DNA of 64,000 nucleotides from Planctomycetales bacterium (GCA_028285345.1 JANQPT010000040.1:1-64000); one strand, 5' to 3'. Shown: positions 33,844 through 40,970, counted from the stretch's first letter. Translations and numbers: made by a program. The notes: a model not told the origin generated them from the letters alone.

Positions 33844-34761
33844 CTACTCATTCGCGCTTGCTCCGTACAAAAGTTGCTTCACGGCCCGGCGGGCCGCGTC
33901 TTCGTCCTCATGGCGAACCGATTTCGTCATGCCTTCTTTGATCCGCGTCGTAAAGACGGCTCCTGGGGATTGCACATCTTCAGCCAGCCGGCAGTAGCGC
34001 GCTTGGGAAAAGAACTGAATCATGTTGATCTCCGAATCGACGACGTAACCATTCGAAACGGCGATCCTGTAGAGTCTGAGAACCGTTGCTGGCTTCCTGA
34101 GATCTTCCACTGTGATCGGATTCGGCCAACGGTCCCCCCTCTTCTCTCTTGAAAACCCATTCCCATGGCCATGGGTTGTAGAAACGGTTACGGATGGATG
34201 GTTATATTCCTTATTAAGGGGTCCCGGAAAAGGGACAGCGCCTCCCTGTGAAGGGACACCGCCTACCCTCTCAGAGGGACCCGGGTACTTATTTTCTGGG
34301 ACCCGGTCTGACGTTCGCTCGGTGGGTTGGTTGGCACTTGCGGCCTGGATGGTGGTTGGCGGCTGGGTGGCACTTGTGGCCTGGGGTGCCGCCTGGATGG
34401 TTCCGAGCTTTTGGATTCTCTTCCAGTCAATCACATAGGTGTTGGCGCCCTGGCCGCCCATCTTGCGGGGCTCCCGGTCGACGCGAATCACCTTCAACGC
34501 TTCGGCGGCCTTGCGGGCCGCATCGAACACATTCCGAGAAACCCCGGCGTTCCAGTAGAATCTCGCTCTCAGGACCTTGCGGGATACCGTCACGGCGCCG
34601 CCGTTGCGGCTGTGATACATCTCCAATTGCCAGATCAGTTCTTTGACGTGAGATTCCCGCGTGTCATATTGCGCCAGATCGCCGAAGTCCGCCAACCGAA
34701 GCACTGCCGGCTTGTCCTCAACAAACAAACTCGGCTGCGTCTCGTGCGTCTCGTCGGACAT
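33844..34761 (-). CDS. Winged-helix replication-type phage protein
   Basis: This is a 305-aa protein. Residues 35-120 form a winged helix-turn-helix (AVTVSRKVLRARFYWNAGVS, then NVFDAARKAAEALKVIRVD) ending in GANTYVIDWKRIQKLG, a pattern common in phage and plasmid replication initiators. A Thr/Gln/Pro-rich linker leads to a helical C-terminal part (TVEDLRKPATVLRLYRIAV). It lies downstream of csrA on the same strand. A role in replication initiation is inferred. Confidence 0.6.
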   Translation of the reverse strand: MSDETHETQPSLFVEDKPAVLRLADFGDLAQYDTRESHVKELIWQLEMYHSRNGGAVTVSRKVLRARFYWNAGVSRNVFDAARKAAEALKVIRVDREPRKMGGQGANTYVIDWKRIQKLGTIQAAPQATSATQPPTTIQAASANQPTERTSDRVPENKYPGPSERVGGVPSQGGAVPFPGPLNKEYNHPSVTVSTTHGHGNGFSREKRGDRWPNPITVEDLRKPATVLRLYRIAVSNGYVVDSEINMIQFFSQARYCRLAEDVQSPGAVFTTRIKEGMTKSVRHEDEDAARRAVKQLLYGASANE

Positions 34762-34986
34762 CGATCGCGATCCGTCGCCAATGAATCAACAAACGGCGTC
34801 CGTGCCGAAAACCTGACGCCTCTTGCGTCAGTCCGTGGTAAGCGGCCCTACGCTCGCCGCTGTCGCGTTATCTGGGATGTCCACTTGACCGAAAGTCGGT
34901 CAGATATTCCGGCTACGCACCGGACACTGACAGCGGCGAACGTGGGACCGCACTGTGTTTCCTAGTTATTAACTCTCCGTCGGCTA

Positions 34987-35202
34987 CTACGCCGCCGGCA
35001 GTGCTTCAGGCGCCGGATCAGGTTCCAGCGGTTGTTCTTCCGGGGTAAGCAATTCCTCGCGGACAATCTTGATGTCGGTCTCCGCCTCAAATGCCAGTCG
35101 CACTGCATGAGGGCCAAATCTGACCGGCATGACGCGAATGACTTCACCGCTTGGGGTTTCGATACGTATCGTTTCATAGAGTTTTCTTTGCAGTACCAGC
35201 AT
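34987..35202 (-). CDS. csrA: CsrA-family RNA-binding regulator
   Basis: This is a 71-aa protein. CsrA binds GGA motifs in mRNA leaders to change translation. The start MLVLQRKLYETIRI matches CsrA beta-1, and VREEL (Arg48) matches the RNA-contact Arg of the family. The tail after residue 55 is acidic and Pro-rich. GGAG lies upstream of the ATG. The start sits inside the end of the small zinc-ribbon ORF, so translation may be coupled. Phage-borne CsrA could steer host metabolism during infection. Confidence 0.85.
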   Translation of the reverse strand: MLVLQRKLYETIRIETPSGEVIRVMPVRFGPHAVRLAFEAETDIKIVREELLTPEEQPLEPDPAPEALPAA

Positions 35203-35335
35203 CCTTGCTCCTTTTAGGTTCCTGGATGAGTTTCAGTTTCCGCCCGCAATCGAGACACCGACCACCGTTTAGCGTCGGCAGATACCAGTGAATGCAGCAT
35301 TTTCTGTCGCCGCAGTGATATTTCTTTGGTTCCAT
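35174..35335 (-). CDS. Small zinc-ribbon peptide overlapping csrA
   Basis: This is a 53-aa ORF read from the sequence. Cysteines at positions 8, 13 and 14, His16 and the pair Cys27/Cys30 (CLDCGRK) could bind zinc. GGAG is six bases upstream of the ATG. It overlaps the csrA start by 29 bases. The function is unknown. Confidence 0.5.
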   Translation of the reverse strand: MEPKKYHCGDRKCCIHWYLPTLNGGRCLDCGRKLKLIQEPKRSKDAGTAKKTL

Positions 35336-35790
35336 TTGAAACTCCAAGGACTCACAGACAGCGCGCTATTCGCGCACGTTCTCCATCCGCTTGGCCGCGT
35401 CTCGGCAATCTTGGGACAACTCCAAGAATTCATCCTTGTCAAACGTTCCGCGGTGTGCAGTTGCCGAAAGTTCGCCGTCGCACTTGTGCAGCAGAGTTTG
35501 AATTTGGTTGAACAGTTCCAGGGACAGTTGCATTTGGTTTCTCCTGTACTCCTCAGTCGCAGCTCACGAATTCGGTGCTTGGCAATCAATGCTTCCAACT
35601 CTTGAAAAATGAAACCAACGACAACGTCTTGCTCAAACGCATATTTTCTGAGTTGGGCAAAATCCATGAATCGCACGTCGGGCGCTTCAGGATCAGTTGC
35701 CTCCCACAACTGGTTCGATACGTGAAGAATGAACTCTCGCAGATCAGCAAGTTCCTCTTCCGCGGTGTAGAATGATTCGCTGGTGAACAT
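35269..35790 (-). CDS. Small helical protein, end uncertain
   Basis: This 173-aa frame looks natural only for its first ~85 residues (FTSESFYTAEEELADLREF, then RKYAFEQDVVVGFIFQELEA). After about 35533 it overlaps two better-looking small ORFs and becomes Cys/Trp/Arg-rich noise. The true stop may have been lost by a frameshift. It heads the csrA gene chain. Family unknown. Confidence 0.4.
   Translation of the reverse strand: MFTSESFYTAEEELADLREFILHVSNQLWEATDPEAPDVRFMDFAQLRKYAFEQDVVVGFIFQELEALIAKHRIRELRLRSTGETKCNCPWNCSTKFKLCCTSATANFRQLHTAERLTRMNSWSCPKIAETRPSGWRTCANSALSVSPWSFKWNQRNITAATENAAFTGICRR
35366..35533 (-). CDS. Small helical protein
   Basis: This is a 55-aa ORF (MQLSLELFNQIQTLLHKCDG at the start, ending MENVRE). 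It is amphipathic and Cys-containing. AGGAG lies eight bases before the ATG. It is part of the minus-strand chain leading to csrA. It is nested in another frame of the 173-aa ORF at 35269-35790, so one of the two is probably not translated along its full length. Confidence 0.5.
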   Translation of the reverse strand: MQLSLELFNQIQTLLHKCDGELSATAHRGTFDKDEFLELSQDCRDAAKRMENVRE

Positions 35791-35846
35791 GTTCTGAACC
35801 TACTGAGTTCGTTAGTTAGCGCTTGTTGGCGCTCCTGCGATCGGGA

Positions 35847-35875
35847 TTGTCGGGGAGCTCTGGAAGTCGGATAAT
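35847..35875 (+). promoter_or_regulatory. Sigma-70-type promoter
   Basis: TTGTCG (35847-35852), a 17-base spacer and GATAAT (35870-35875) give a good -35/-10 pair. It lies 43 bases upstream of the ATG at 35918. Confidence 0.55.
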
Positions 35876-35917
35876 CTGTGTTCATAAGGTCAATTCTTGA
35901 GCTTACGGGGAATCGCC

Positions 35918-36190
35918 ATGGACGCGAAAACGTCGAACAGAAGAAATGATTGGCACACTGTGGCGATCATCGTGCTGCTGCTTATAGGCATGTATGTCGG
36001 CGGTTACTTCGTGCTCGGCGATTCCGATGTTCGTCGCACTCCCAACTTCAACGTGATCCGTCGTGAATTCGAATATGTTGAACTAAAGTACGGATTCGGC
36101 GCGATGGGATGGATCGAAGCAAAAATACGCGGCGATTGGGTAGTGGTTTGTGGTCCAGGCACGGCGGAATGGTATTCGCCCAGATGGTGA
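35918..36190 (+). CDS. Small membrane-anchored protein
   Basis: This is a 90-aa protein. A basic start (MDAKTSNRRNDWH) is followed by a single membrane helix (VAIIVLLLIGMYVGGYFVLG) and a short extracytoplasmic domain with Trp and Gly. It runs opposite to the surrounding prophage genes and has its own promoter, which suggests lysogenic cargo. Family unknown. Confidence 0.55.
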   Translation: MDAKTSNRRNDWHTVAIIVLLLIGMYVGGYFVLGDSDVRRTPNFNVIRREFEYVELKYGFGAMGWIEAKIRGDWVVVCGPGTAEWYSPRW

Positions 36191-36201
36191 ATCTGGCATG
36201 C

Positions 36202-36495
36202 TTATCTCTTGCAACGTCTTAACTTTCGGCCTTGGCCACGGGTATTTGGCCACTCATCAGGTGGCGTAAGAATCACGAAATCGTGCCGACTCATTCCGCT
36301 GACGCGAGCTGAAACCCCGCACTTCTTGCACGACTCTGATTCAAAGAGGATCGCACGCCTGCCGCCACCGTACGCACCGATCACGCCTTCTGTTCCAGTG
36401 GGGATTGAGCAAAGTTGATTACTTGCCTTGCGTTTCAGTCGAACGCGAAGACCGATCCAGTCTCGATTTAACTTTGGTCCGTGCATTTGTTTCAC
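36202..36495 (-). CDS. Small phage-region protein with a CxxC
   Basis: This is a 97-aa protein (start GTG 36495 or ATG 36486). It has an SH3-like beta pattern (IGLRVRLKRKASN, IPTGTEGVIGAYGGG), a CKKCG knuckle and HDFVILTPPDEWP. It is probably a small nucleic-acid- or protein-binding domain. Family not recognised. Confidence 0.5.
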   Translation of the reverse strand: MKQMHGPKLNRDWIGLRVRLKRKASNQLCSIPTGTEGVIGAYGGGRRAILFESESCKKCGVSARVSGMSRHDFVILTPPDEWPNTRGQGRKLRRCKR

Positions 36496-36657
36496 TCAAC
36501 ATCCCAAAAGTTGTGGTGTTTATTCGTCATCGCTTGTTTCACGCGCGGTCATCCGCTTCAACTGCATATTTAGAGTTGACACTCCATATATCGCAATCTG
36601 GGAAAACTGCGAGAAATAGTACAATATTACTAGATATCCGGATTGTGCGGGCGTACG

Positions 36658-36680
36658 GTGGTCGCATCGGTGACGACCAC
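36658..36680 (+). promoter_or_regulatory. Leader hairpin of the PEP-CTERM gene
   Basis: GTGGTCG (36658-36664) and CGACCAC (36674-36680) pair around a 9-base loop, 27 bases before the ATG at 36708. It could affect message stability or translation. No clear promoter pair is seen, only an isolated TTGACA near 36585. Confidence 0.35.
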
Positions 36681-36707
36681 TCTCAGTATCATTCAAAGGC
36701 CTCAACC

Positions 36708-37361
36708 ATGTGTCACGTTCCTCTTGCACGTCGGATTTGTCTTCTCATATTGGCACTGATGTTCTTCCTTCCAAATGTTGCGACCGCCGCGATTATCGAA
36801 GTCGGTGATCTCAACATCATTGACGATGCTGGAAATCCATCAGATGGTCTGCGTTACCTCGACCTCTCGATATCGGACGGCCTAAGTCAGGCGGATGCAC
36901 TCACCGCCGCAATGGCTTTATACCCAAACGCCCGTCTGGCGACTCCCGATGAATTTGACGATTTGTTTACCGCAGCTGGGATTCCCTACAACGGGGCGCT
37001 AACGGCGTCATCAGCATTCGATATCGGGGTTGGGGTCTTTATAACGAATCTATTTACACCCTCCGTCAATGCCTTAAGATTAGCGCTGGGTCCGACGAAC
37101 GCTTCGAACGCAGATATCTGGTCGCTGCCCGATGGGTCAGATGTGTCGACGACTACCCGGGATTTAATCACCCTGAGAAGCGACGGTGTAGTAATTTTAC
37201 GCCAAGACACTTTCACTCCTCCTGATGACACAATAGCGTGGCTAATCGTTTCCGATCCTGTGGCCGTCGTCCCAGAACCGAGCACCTTCGCCCTCCTCGG
37301 CATCGGCGGCATTGCCCTGGTCGGCTACGGCTGGCGACGTAAACGGCAGCAGGCTGCGTGA
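36708..37361 (+). CDS. PEP-CTERM sorted surface protein
   Basis: This is a 217-aa protein. Residues 1-28 form a signal peptide (LLILALMFFLPNVATAA). The middle is a small beta-rich domain. The C-terminus is a PEP-CTERM sorting signal: VPEPSTFALLGIGGIALVGY then a WRRKR anchor. Such proteins are sorted by an exosortase, which is not encoded in this window. ATG 36708 has AAAGG eight bases upstream. The gene runs against the prophage direction and ends at a terminator, so it may be lysogenic cargo or an older insertion. Confidence 0.75.
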   Translation: MCHVPLARRICLLILALMFFLPNVATAAIIEVGDLNIIDDAGNPSDGLRYLDLSISDGLSQADALTAAMALYPNARLATPDEFDDLFTAAGIPYNGALTASSAFDIGVGVFITNLFTPSVNALRLALGPTNASNADIWSLPDGSDVSTTTRDLITLRSDGVVILRQDTFTPPDDTIAWLIVSDPVAVVPEPSTFALLGIGGIALVGYGWRRKRQQAA

Positions 37362-37385
37362 AACAAAATGTGAAAGAACGATTCA

Positions 37386-37416
37386 ACCGTCGGCGCCCGC
37401 GCGTCGGCGGTTTTTT
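37386..37416 (+). terminator. Rho-independent terminator after the PEP-CTERM gene
   Basis: A stem beginning ACCGTCGGCGC pairs with GCGUCGGCGGU, with two G-U pairs, and is followed by TTTTTT at 37411-37416. It lies 24 bases after the PEP-CTERM stop. Confidence 0.65.
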
Positions 37417-37425
37417 GTTGTGGTG

Positions 37426-37629
37426 TTATTCAGTCATTGACGTCGTTGGGACTTCCGGCATCGGCATCCAGTGTGTGACGAAGTGGACGATCTCGCCGCC
37501 GTGGCCCTGGAAATCCCCGTTGCAGTCCATCCACGCCCGGTGAAAATTGCCGTACCTATCGAGCGCCGCAACGATCATCCCCTGGTCCGGTCGCTCCTGT
37601 TTGATGCTCCGCCACTTCCAGTTAGTCAT
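37426..37629 (-). CDS. DUF551-like phage protein
   Basis: This is a 67-aa protein. The start WKWRSIKQERPDQGMIVAAL and the end VTHWMPMPEVP match the DUF551 pattern (W-x-S-x-x-x-x-x-P-x-x-G and THWMPLPxPP) of small phage proteins of unknown function. ATG 37629 has AAAGGAC upstream. A second DUF551-like gene lies at 38076-38303. Confidence 0.7.
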   Translation of the reverse strand: MTNWKWRSIKQERPDQGMIVAALDRYGNFHRAWMDCNGDFQGHGGEIVHFVTHWMPMPEVPTTSMTE

Positions 37630-37648
37630 GTCGTTGTGTCCTTTGTAC

Positions 37649-38047
37649 TCATGCTCTTTCATCCGCCGGCGAGTGTTGCTCCTCGATTCCATGGCGATTC
37701 AGCCATTCGATATGCTGGTGTAAATCGTCGATGGAACACGGATCGACGAAACCCGCTTTGCACAGCCCCATGTGTTCCATTAGCCCGAGTGGCATTGATA
37801 GCCCCTCGTCACGTTCATTTGCGATTGTGAGACGTGCTGGCTCGAAGCTGGGATGCTGTCCGATGTTCATGGCCATCGTCGTTTCGGTCGCCTGGCAGTC
37901 TCGACAGCACTGCCGGCCGTCGGCCCGTAGCCTCGCTGGGAAGTTTGGGAGGGGCATGACAGCTCGCCGCCGAATGACGCCACGCTCAGCCAATTCCGAG
38001 CACACTGGACACGGTTCGTCGGACAAATCGGCAAAGGCTCGTCTCAT
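37649..38047 (-). CDS. Small zinc-finger-like phage protein
   Basis: This is a 132-aa protein. CPVC near residue 13 and CCRDC near residue 47 could bind zinc. The remainder is polar and helical. It lies between the two DUF551-like genes on the same strand. Family unknown; an early phage accessory role is inferred. Confidence 0.55.
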   Translation of the reverse strand: MRRAFADLSDEPCPVCSELAERGVIRRRAVMPLPNFPARLRADGRQCCRDCQATETTMAMNIGQHPSFEPARLTIANERDEGLSMPLGLMEHMGLCKAGFVDPCSIDDLHQHIEWLNRHGIEEQHSPADERA

Positions 38048-38075
38048 TTCTCAATGTTCCTTTGTCATTTGCGCC

Positions 38076-38303
38076 TTAGGGCATTTCCGGTAACGGCGCC
38101 CAACTGTGGTAGGAATGAATGAGATCGTAATTGTCATCGAGCAACAGGCGGTCTCCATTTTCGTCCTGTCGAAAACCGATGATCGTTGTCTTGTCAATTC
38201 TGCTGATCAACACACGATCGCTGATAGGAGACCCGCCTTGATCTTTCCCGGTCAGAGGCGGCCACTCTTCACTGAATAGCGTGCATTTGATTACTGATTC
38301 CAT
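38076..38303 (-). CDS. DUF551-like phage protein
   Basis: This is a 75-aa protein. It ends in HSYHSWAPLPEMP, a DUF551-type finish, preceded by a small beta domain (RVLISRIDKTTIIGF). It is probably a distant copy of the protein at 37426-37629, which suggests duplication and divergence in the early region. Confidence 0.6.
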   Translation of the reverse strand: MESVIKCTLFSEEWPPLTGKDQGGSPISDRVLISRIDKTTIIGFRQDENGDRLLLDDNYDLIHSYHSWAPLPEMP

Positions 38304-38348
38304 GTCGTTTTTCCAGGTTTGTGGGTGTCCCTTGGATTCAGTTACTTC

Positions 38349-38438
38349 CTAAAGTGATCGCGGTTTGCCTAAGTGGGAGCTGGTGATCCACATTAGGCTG
38401 GTGCAACCCGCGACAAGCAGTCTGTGCCACGCATCCAT
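38349..38438 (-). CDS. 29-residue lipoprotein-like peptide
   Basis: This short ORF (MDAWHRLLVAGCTSLMW at its start) has an excellent AAAGGAG seven bases before the ATG. LLVAGC looks like a minimal lipobox, so a tiny lipoprotein of lysis-peptide type is possible. It could also be an untranslated chance ORF. Confidence 0.3.
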   Translation of the reverse strand: MDAWHRLLVAGCTSLMWITSSHLGKPRSL

Positions 38439-38536
38439 AAACACTCCTTTCGTGAAACGAAGTGAGCCGCAATTATCGAACCGGCCACCGGGCCAAAAGG
38501 GCGCGGACGAATCTCTGCGGCCAAGAAACAAGAACA

Positions 38537-38609
38537 GCCAGCACGCGAAGCGGGAGGCGCTCACCCGGCGACCTGCTAGACCGCCGGCTCCCACTTCAAG
38601 CGTGCTGGC
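38537..38609 (-). ncRNA. Large three-part hairpin element
   Basis: GCCAGCACGC (38537-38546) pairs with GCGTGCTGGC (38600-38609). Then GAAG pairs with CTTC, GGGAG (38552-38556, reading G-G-G-A-G) with CTCCC, and CCGGCG (38565-38570) with CGCCGG (38582-38587) around an 11-base loop. About 25 base pairs form in 73 bases. On the minus strand it is followed by UGUUCUUGUUUCUU. It lies in the gene-free stretch 38439-38713, downstream of the integrase terminator. It may be a structured RNA, a second terminator or a recombination site. Confidence 0.45.
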
Positions 38610-38641
38610 CGTGTCTGAATGTATATGAAACACCGCGCACG

Positions 38642-38706
38642 AAAAACCGCGCGCCCCGGGAAAGGTGTTCGCAAACGTGCGTGAGCCACGAATCCGGGAC
38701 GCGCGG
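38642..38706 (-). terminator. Intrinsic terminator of the right integrase
   Basis: On the minus strand CCGCGCG-T-CCCGG (ending near 38694) pairs with CCGGG-G-CGCGCGG (38647-38659), giving 13 pairs with one G-U, followed directly by TTTTT at 38642-38646. It lies eight bases after the integrase stop. Confidence 0.7.
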
Positions 38707-38713
38707 GTTGTTG

Positions 38714-39772
38714 TCAGCCGATCACTTTCAGCTGCGGCTTCAAGCTCGCCTCTACGTAGGGCATGATCAGCGAAGCAAGATAATTGCTCGCGTCCACATC
38801 CTTTTCGGTTGTACGGCCTTGGTAGTGCTTCTCGAATGTCGTGGAATTTGGCGAGTGGCCGAGCCGCTTCTTGGCGATCGCCATGGATAGAGATGCCGCT
38901 ATTTCGGTTCCCGAACCGCTGCGAAAATGCTTTGGCAGTATCCGCTCTTCCTCCGGAATTTCCGCATTTCTTTGCAGCGTGCGGAAGATATCGTTGAAGT
39001 AGCCGGCCGTCATATGCTGTCCGTGCCGCGGCGATTTCCAAGGCAGAAACGGTTCCCCAGGTCTCGACGGCAACGTCTTGAGCAGTTCCACAACTGCGGA
39101 GTTTTTGTCGCCCAACGATATGAATTGCTCGTGCCCGGTCTTCGACAAGTAAGCCGGCAAGAACAGTTCCCGCTGCCCGATCAGGACGTCGTCCTTCGGT
39201 CTCGGAACATTCAGCAGAGCCGATCGTCTCAGCGCCGTTAGAAACATCAGCACGAACGCGCACGACCAAAACAGGAACGGATCGCAAATCGTATGGTGCG
39301 GAGTCCGTGCATGCGATATCGCCCGTAGCAGTTTGGGAAAGTCGTCGGGAGTGACCGTGCGCGGAATCTTGGATTCCACCGGCAGCAGTTCGTGCCAAGG
39401 CGGCTCGTTGATCCAGCCGAGGTTCTTGCGTCCTGGACCCCGCATCTCGCGCGGGCCGGCGTAGGACAAGCAGGAATTGATGATTTGGATTTCGTTGTTG
39501 ATCGTCTTGTTTGACAGCGGCCGCTTTTGCCAGACATCTTGCTTCCGCAGCGAGACGTAATGCGCGATGTGCAGTTGATTGAGTTCGTTCAGCTTCACCA
39601 TCAACAGACGGCAGCGGCTGGTGAAGCGATCGAGGACGATCCTGACGTTTCTCACGTAGTCCGAATCGGACTTGGACCGATTCTCCAGAACGTCGAGGTA
39701 AAGTTCCTTGTAAAACACCCAGTTGACATGATCTGGTGGCGGCTCGTTGCCGCCGGCTGCAATCGAGGACAT
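38714..39772 (-). CDS. Tyrosine recombinase (right integrase)
   Basis: This is a 352-aa integrase. Its catalytic set is Arg in TALRRSALLN, Lys in YLSKTGHEQF, K-H-F-R in the H-x-x-R box (Lys replacing His), RLGHSPN and the nucleophile in EKHYQG. The N-terminal 120 residues form a core-binding domain. ATG 39772 has AGGAGG upstream. The tRNA-Leu lies 1.1 kb away with its 3' end facing this gene, so the integrase probably acts there. It is only distantly like the left integrase. Confidence 0.85.
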   Translation of the reverse strand: MSSIAAGGNEPPPDHVNWVFYKELYLDVLENRSKSDSDYVRNVRIVLDRFTSRCRLLMVKLNELNQLHIAHYVSLRKQDVWQKRPLSNKTINNEIQIINSCLSYAGPREMRGPGRKNLGWINEPPWHELLPVESKIPRTVTPDDFPKLLRAISHARTPHHTICDPFLFWSCAFVLMFLTALRRSALLNVPRPKDDVLIGQRELFLPAYLSKTGHEQFISLGDKNSAVVELLKTLPSRPGEPFLPWKSPRHGQHMTAGYFNDIFRTLQRNAEIPEEERILPKHFRSGSGTEIAASLSMAIAKKRLGHSPNSTTFEKHYQGRTTEKDVDASNYLASLIMPYVEASLKPQLKVIG

Positions 39773-39795
39773 GAATACCTCCTGCGCAAGGTGGA

Positions 39796-39891
39796 TCACC
39801 GCACGGTCGGCTGCCTAAATTCCTCCCGCACCATTCCGTTATCGCATCCCTTGCGAATGAGCCGCAGAATCCTTGTGACGGTCTCACACAT
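39796..39891 (-). CDS. 31-residue helical peptide ahead of the integrase
   Basis: This small ORF reads MCETVTRILRLIRKGCDNGM and continues VREEFRQPTVR. It has GGAG six bases before the ATG and ends 23 bases before the integrase start. It could be a leader peptide or a small excision-type factor. Support is limited to the ribosome-binding site and codon pattern. Confidence 0.3.
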   Translation of the reverse strand: MCETVTRILRLIRKGCDNGMVREEFRQPTVR

Positions 39892-40032
39892 GAGCCTCTC
39901 CGCTGTCTTCCTAAACGGAGCGCACCGTTGACTTCGACATCTCGCGTACGCTTTGTGAAGTCGAAAGACCGCGACATTGTGCGCACTCCTAGCGCAAAGC
40001 CTCCTCGGGGTCTTAAAATGAGAATAACCGCT

Positions 40033-40062
40033 ACCGCGCAGGGAAAATTCCCTAAACGCGGT
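40033..40062. promoter_or_regulatory. Nested palindrome upstream of the integrase
   Basis: ACCGCG (40033-40038) and CGCGGT (40057-40062) flank a perfect inner palindrome GGGAAAATTCCC (40041-40052). The double dyad is a candidate operator or arm-type site. It lies in the gene-free stretch 39892-40406, which otherwise holds nothing recognisable. Confidence 0.4.
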
Positions 40063-40406
40063 GCGGCTTGTACCCATGTGTTCCGGCGAGGAATCTGGGT
40101 CTCATAAAAAGGCTCCCTAGGCCAACCGGTTCCACCCCGTCTCTCGGGCAGGGCCGGCTGAAAACGAACGAACTTAGCTACAGGTTCTCGTTCGAGGCCG
40201 TCGGTTTTCCTAGGGCTTATGAGTCTAAGCAGCAGGAATCACGCGACTGGTCGCGGACGAGAGATAACTTGGAACGCGACCAACCTATCAAACCGTCCGC
40301 GATTGTCAAGCGGAAAACTCTGAATTTGCAGACTGTGGTAAGTGTTCTAGTTTTCAAATTAGAAAACAACCACCCCGTAGTGTCCGAACCAAGACAAATC
40401 GTGCCG

Positions 40407-40655
40407 CTAGTTTCGCCGGGAGATTTCCCGTTCGCGCCATTCGATGAGGTCCATCACCAGCAGCTGCAGGCCGGCGATTTTTTGAATCGCCCAACCCTGA
40501 AAGACTTTGTTGCGATCGACACTTTCAATATTCGGCTCACGACCTTCCGCGACGATCCCCTCAGCGAATTCCTGGAAGTGCTCATGAAACTCTTCGATTA
40601 GTTCGTTCGACTTCCGGTTGACCTTCTCGCCGGCATCCTCAAATGGATCGAACAC
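40407..40655 (-). CDS. Small helical protein between integrase and tRNA
   Basis: This is an 82-aa protein. The GTG at 40655 is chosen for the nearby GAGG and for a natural sequence from FDPFEDAGEKVNRKSNELIE. It is acidic and helical (EEFHEHFQEFAEGIVAEG) with a charged end (WREREISRRN). It may lie inside or just outside the prophage. Family unknown. Confidence 0.5.
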   Translation of the reverse strand: MFDPFEDAGEKVNRKSNELIEEFHEHFQEFAEGIVAEGREPNIESVDRNKVFQGWAIQKIAGLQLLVMDLIEWREREISRRN

Positions 40656-40885
40656 GGAGGTCCTCGCTGAAAACAAGAAAACGGTGCGGGAGCTGTTCCA
40701 GGGTATCTCTCGGAGCTTGCGCTCTGGGCGAATGGTATTCGCCTCGTTTCCCATGTGGCCGGCCTTGCGACTTCGGCACACTCGCCGCACCTAAAAAATC
40801 CGTCTTAACGAAACGGCCTGCTCCGGCTAGGTTCAAAACACGGAAAGCCGGAACGAGTTAAGACGTAAGTCGTGTCGTTTCAAAG

Positions 40886-40970
40886 TGCCCAAGAGAGGAC
40901 TCGAACCTCCACGGGGTTAACCCCCACTAGGTCCTGAACCTAGCGCGTCTGCCAATTCCGCCACTTGGGC
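40886..40970 (-). tRNA. tRNA-Leu (CAG)
   Basis: On the minus strand the acceptor arms GCCCAAG and CTTGGGC pair. The anticodon stem CTAGG/CCTAG holds the loop TTCAGGA (anticodon CAG). A long variable arm (TGGGGGTTAACCCCG) is typical for Leu, and the T-arm reads GGTTCGAGTCC. CCA is not encoded. The 3' end points to the prophage, making it the likely integration site of the right integrase. Confidence 0.95.

Larger units (their letters stand above)
1..40930. mobile_element. Siphovirus-type prophage (left end open)
   Basis: Nearly all genes from 39.8 kb down to 0.16 kb lie on the minus strand in phage order: integrase, early genes, membrane/secreted cassette, terminase, portal, protease/capsid, neck, tail tube, tape measure, tip. 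No sheath or contractile baseplate gene is recognised, and the tape measure is short, which suggests a non-contractile tail. The right boundary is inferred to lie in the 3' half of the tRNA-Leu at 40886-40970, which faces the prophage. No copy of the tRNA 3' end is visible in the first 164 bases, so the left boundary is probably outside the window. Nothing gene-like is seen in 1-164. Confidence 0.8.

Noticed and set aside
35586-35885. 99-residue minus-strand ORF
   Set aside because: It is another frame of the better-supported small gene starting at 35790, with no ribosome-binding site.
36561-36640. Promoter for the PEP-CTERM gene based on TTGACA near 36585
   Set aside because: No acceptable -10 lies at 16-18 bases; TACAAT occurs too far downstream.
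38349-39986. 545-residue open frame over the right integrase
   Set aside because: It is an alternative frame of the integrase gene with Arg/Ser/Cys-rich random composition. The integrase frame has all catalytic residues and a strong ribosome-binding site. Only its last 29 codons may be a separate peptide.
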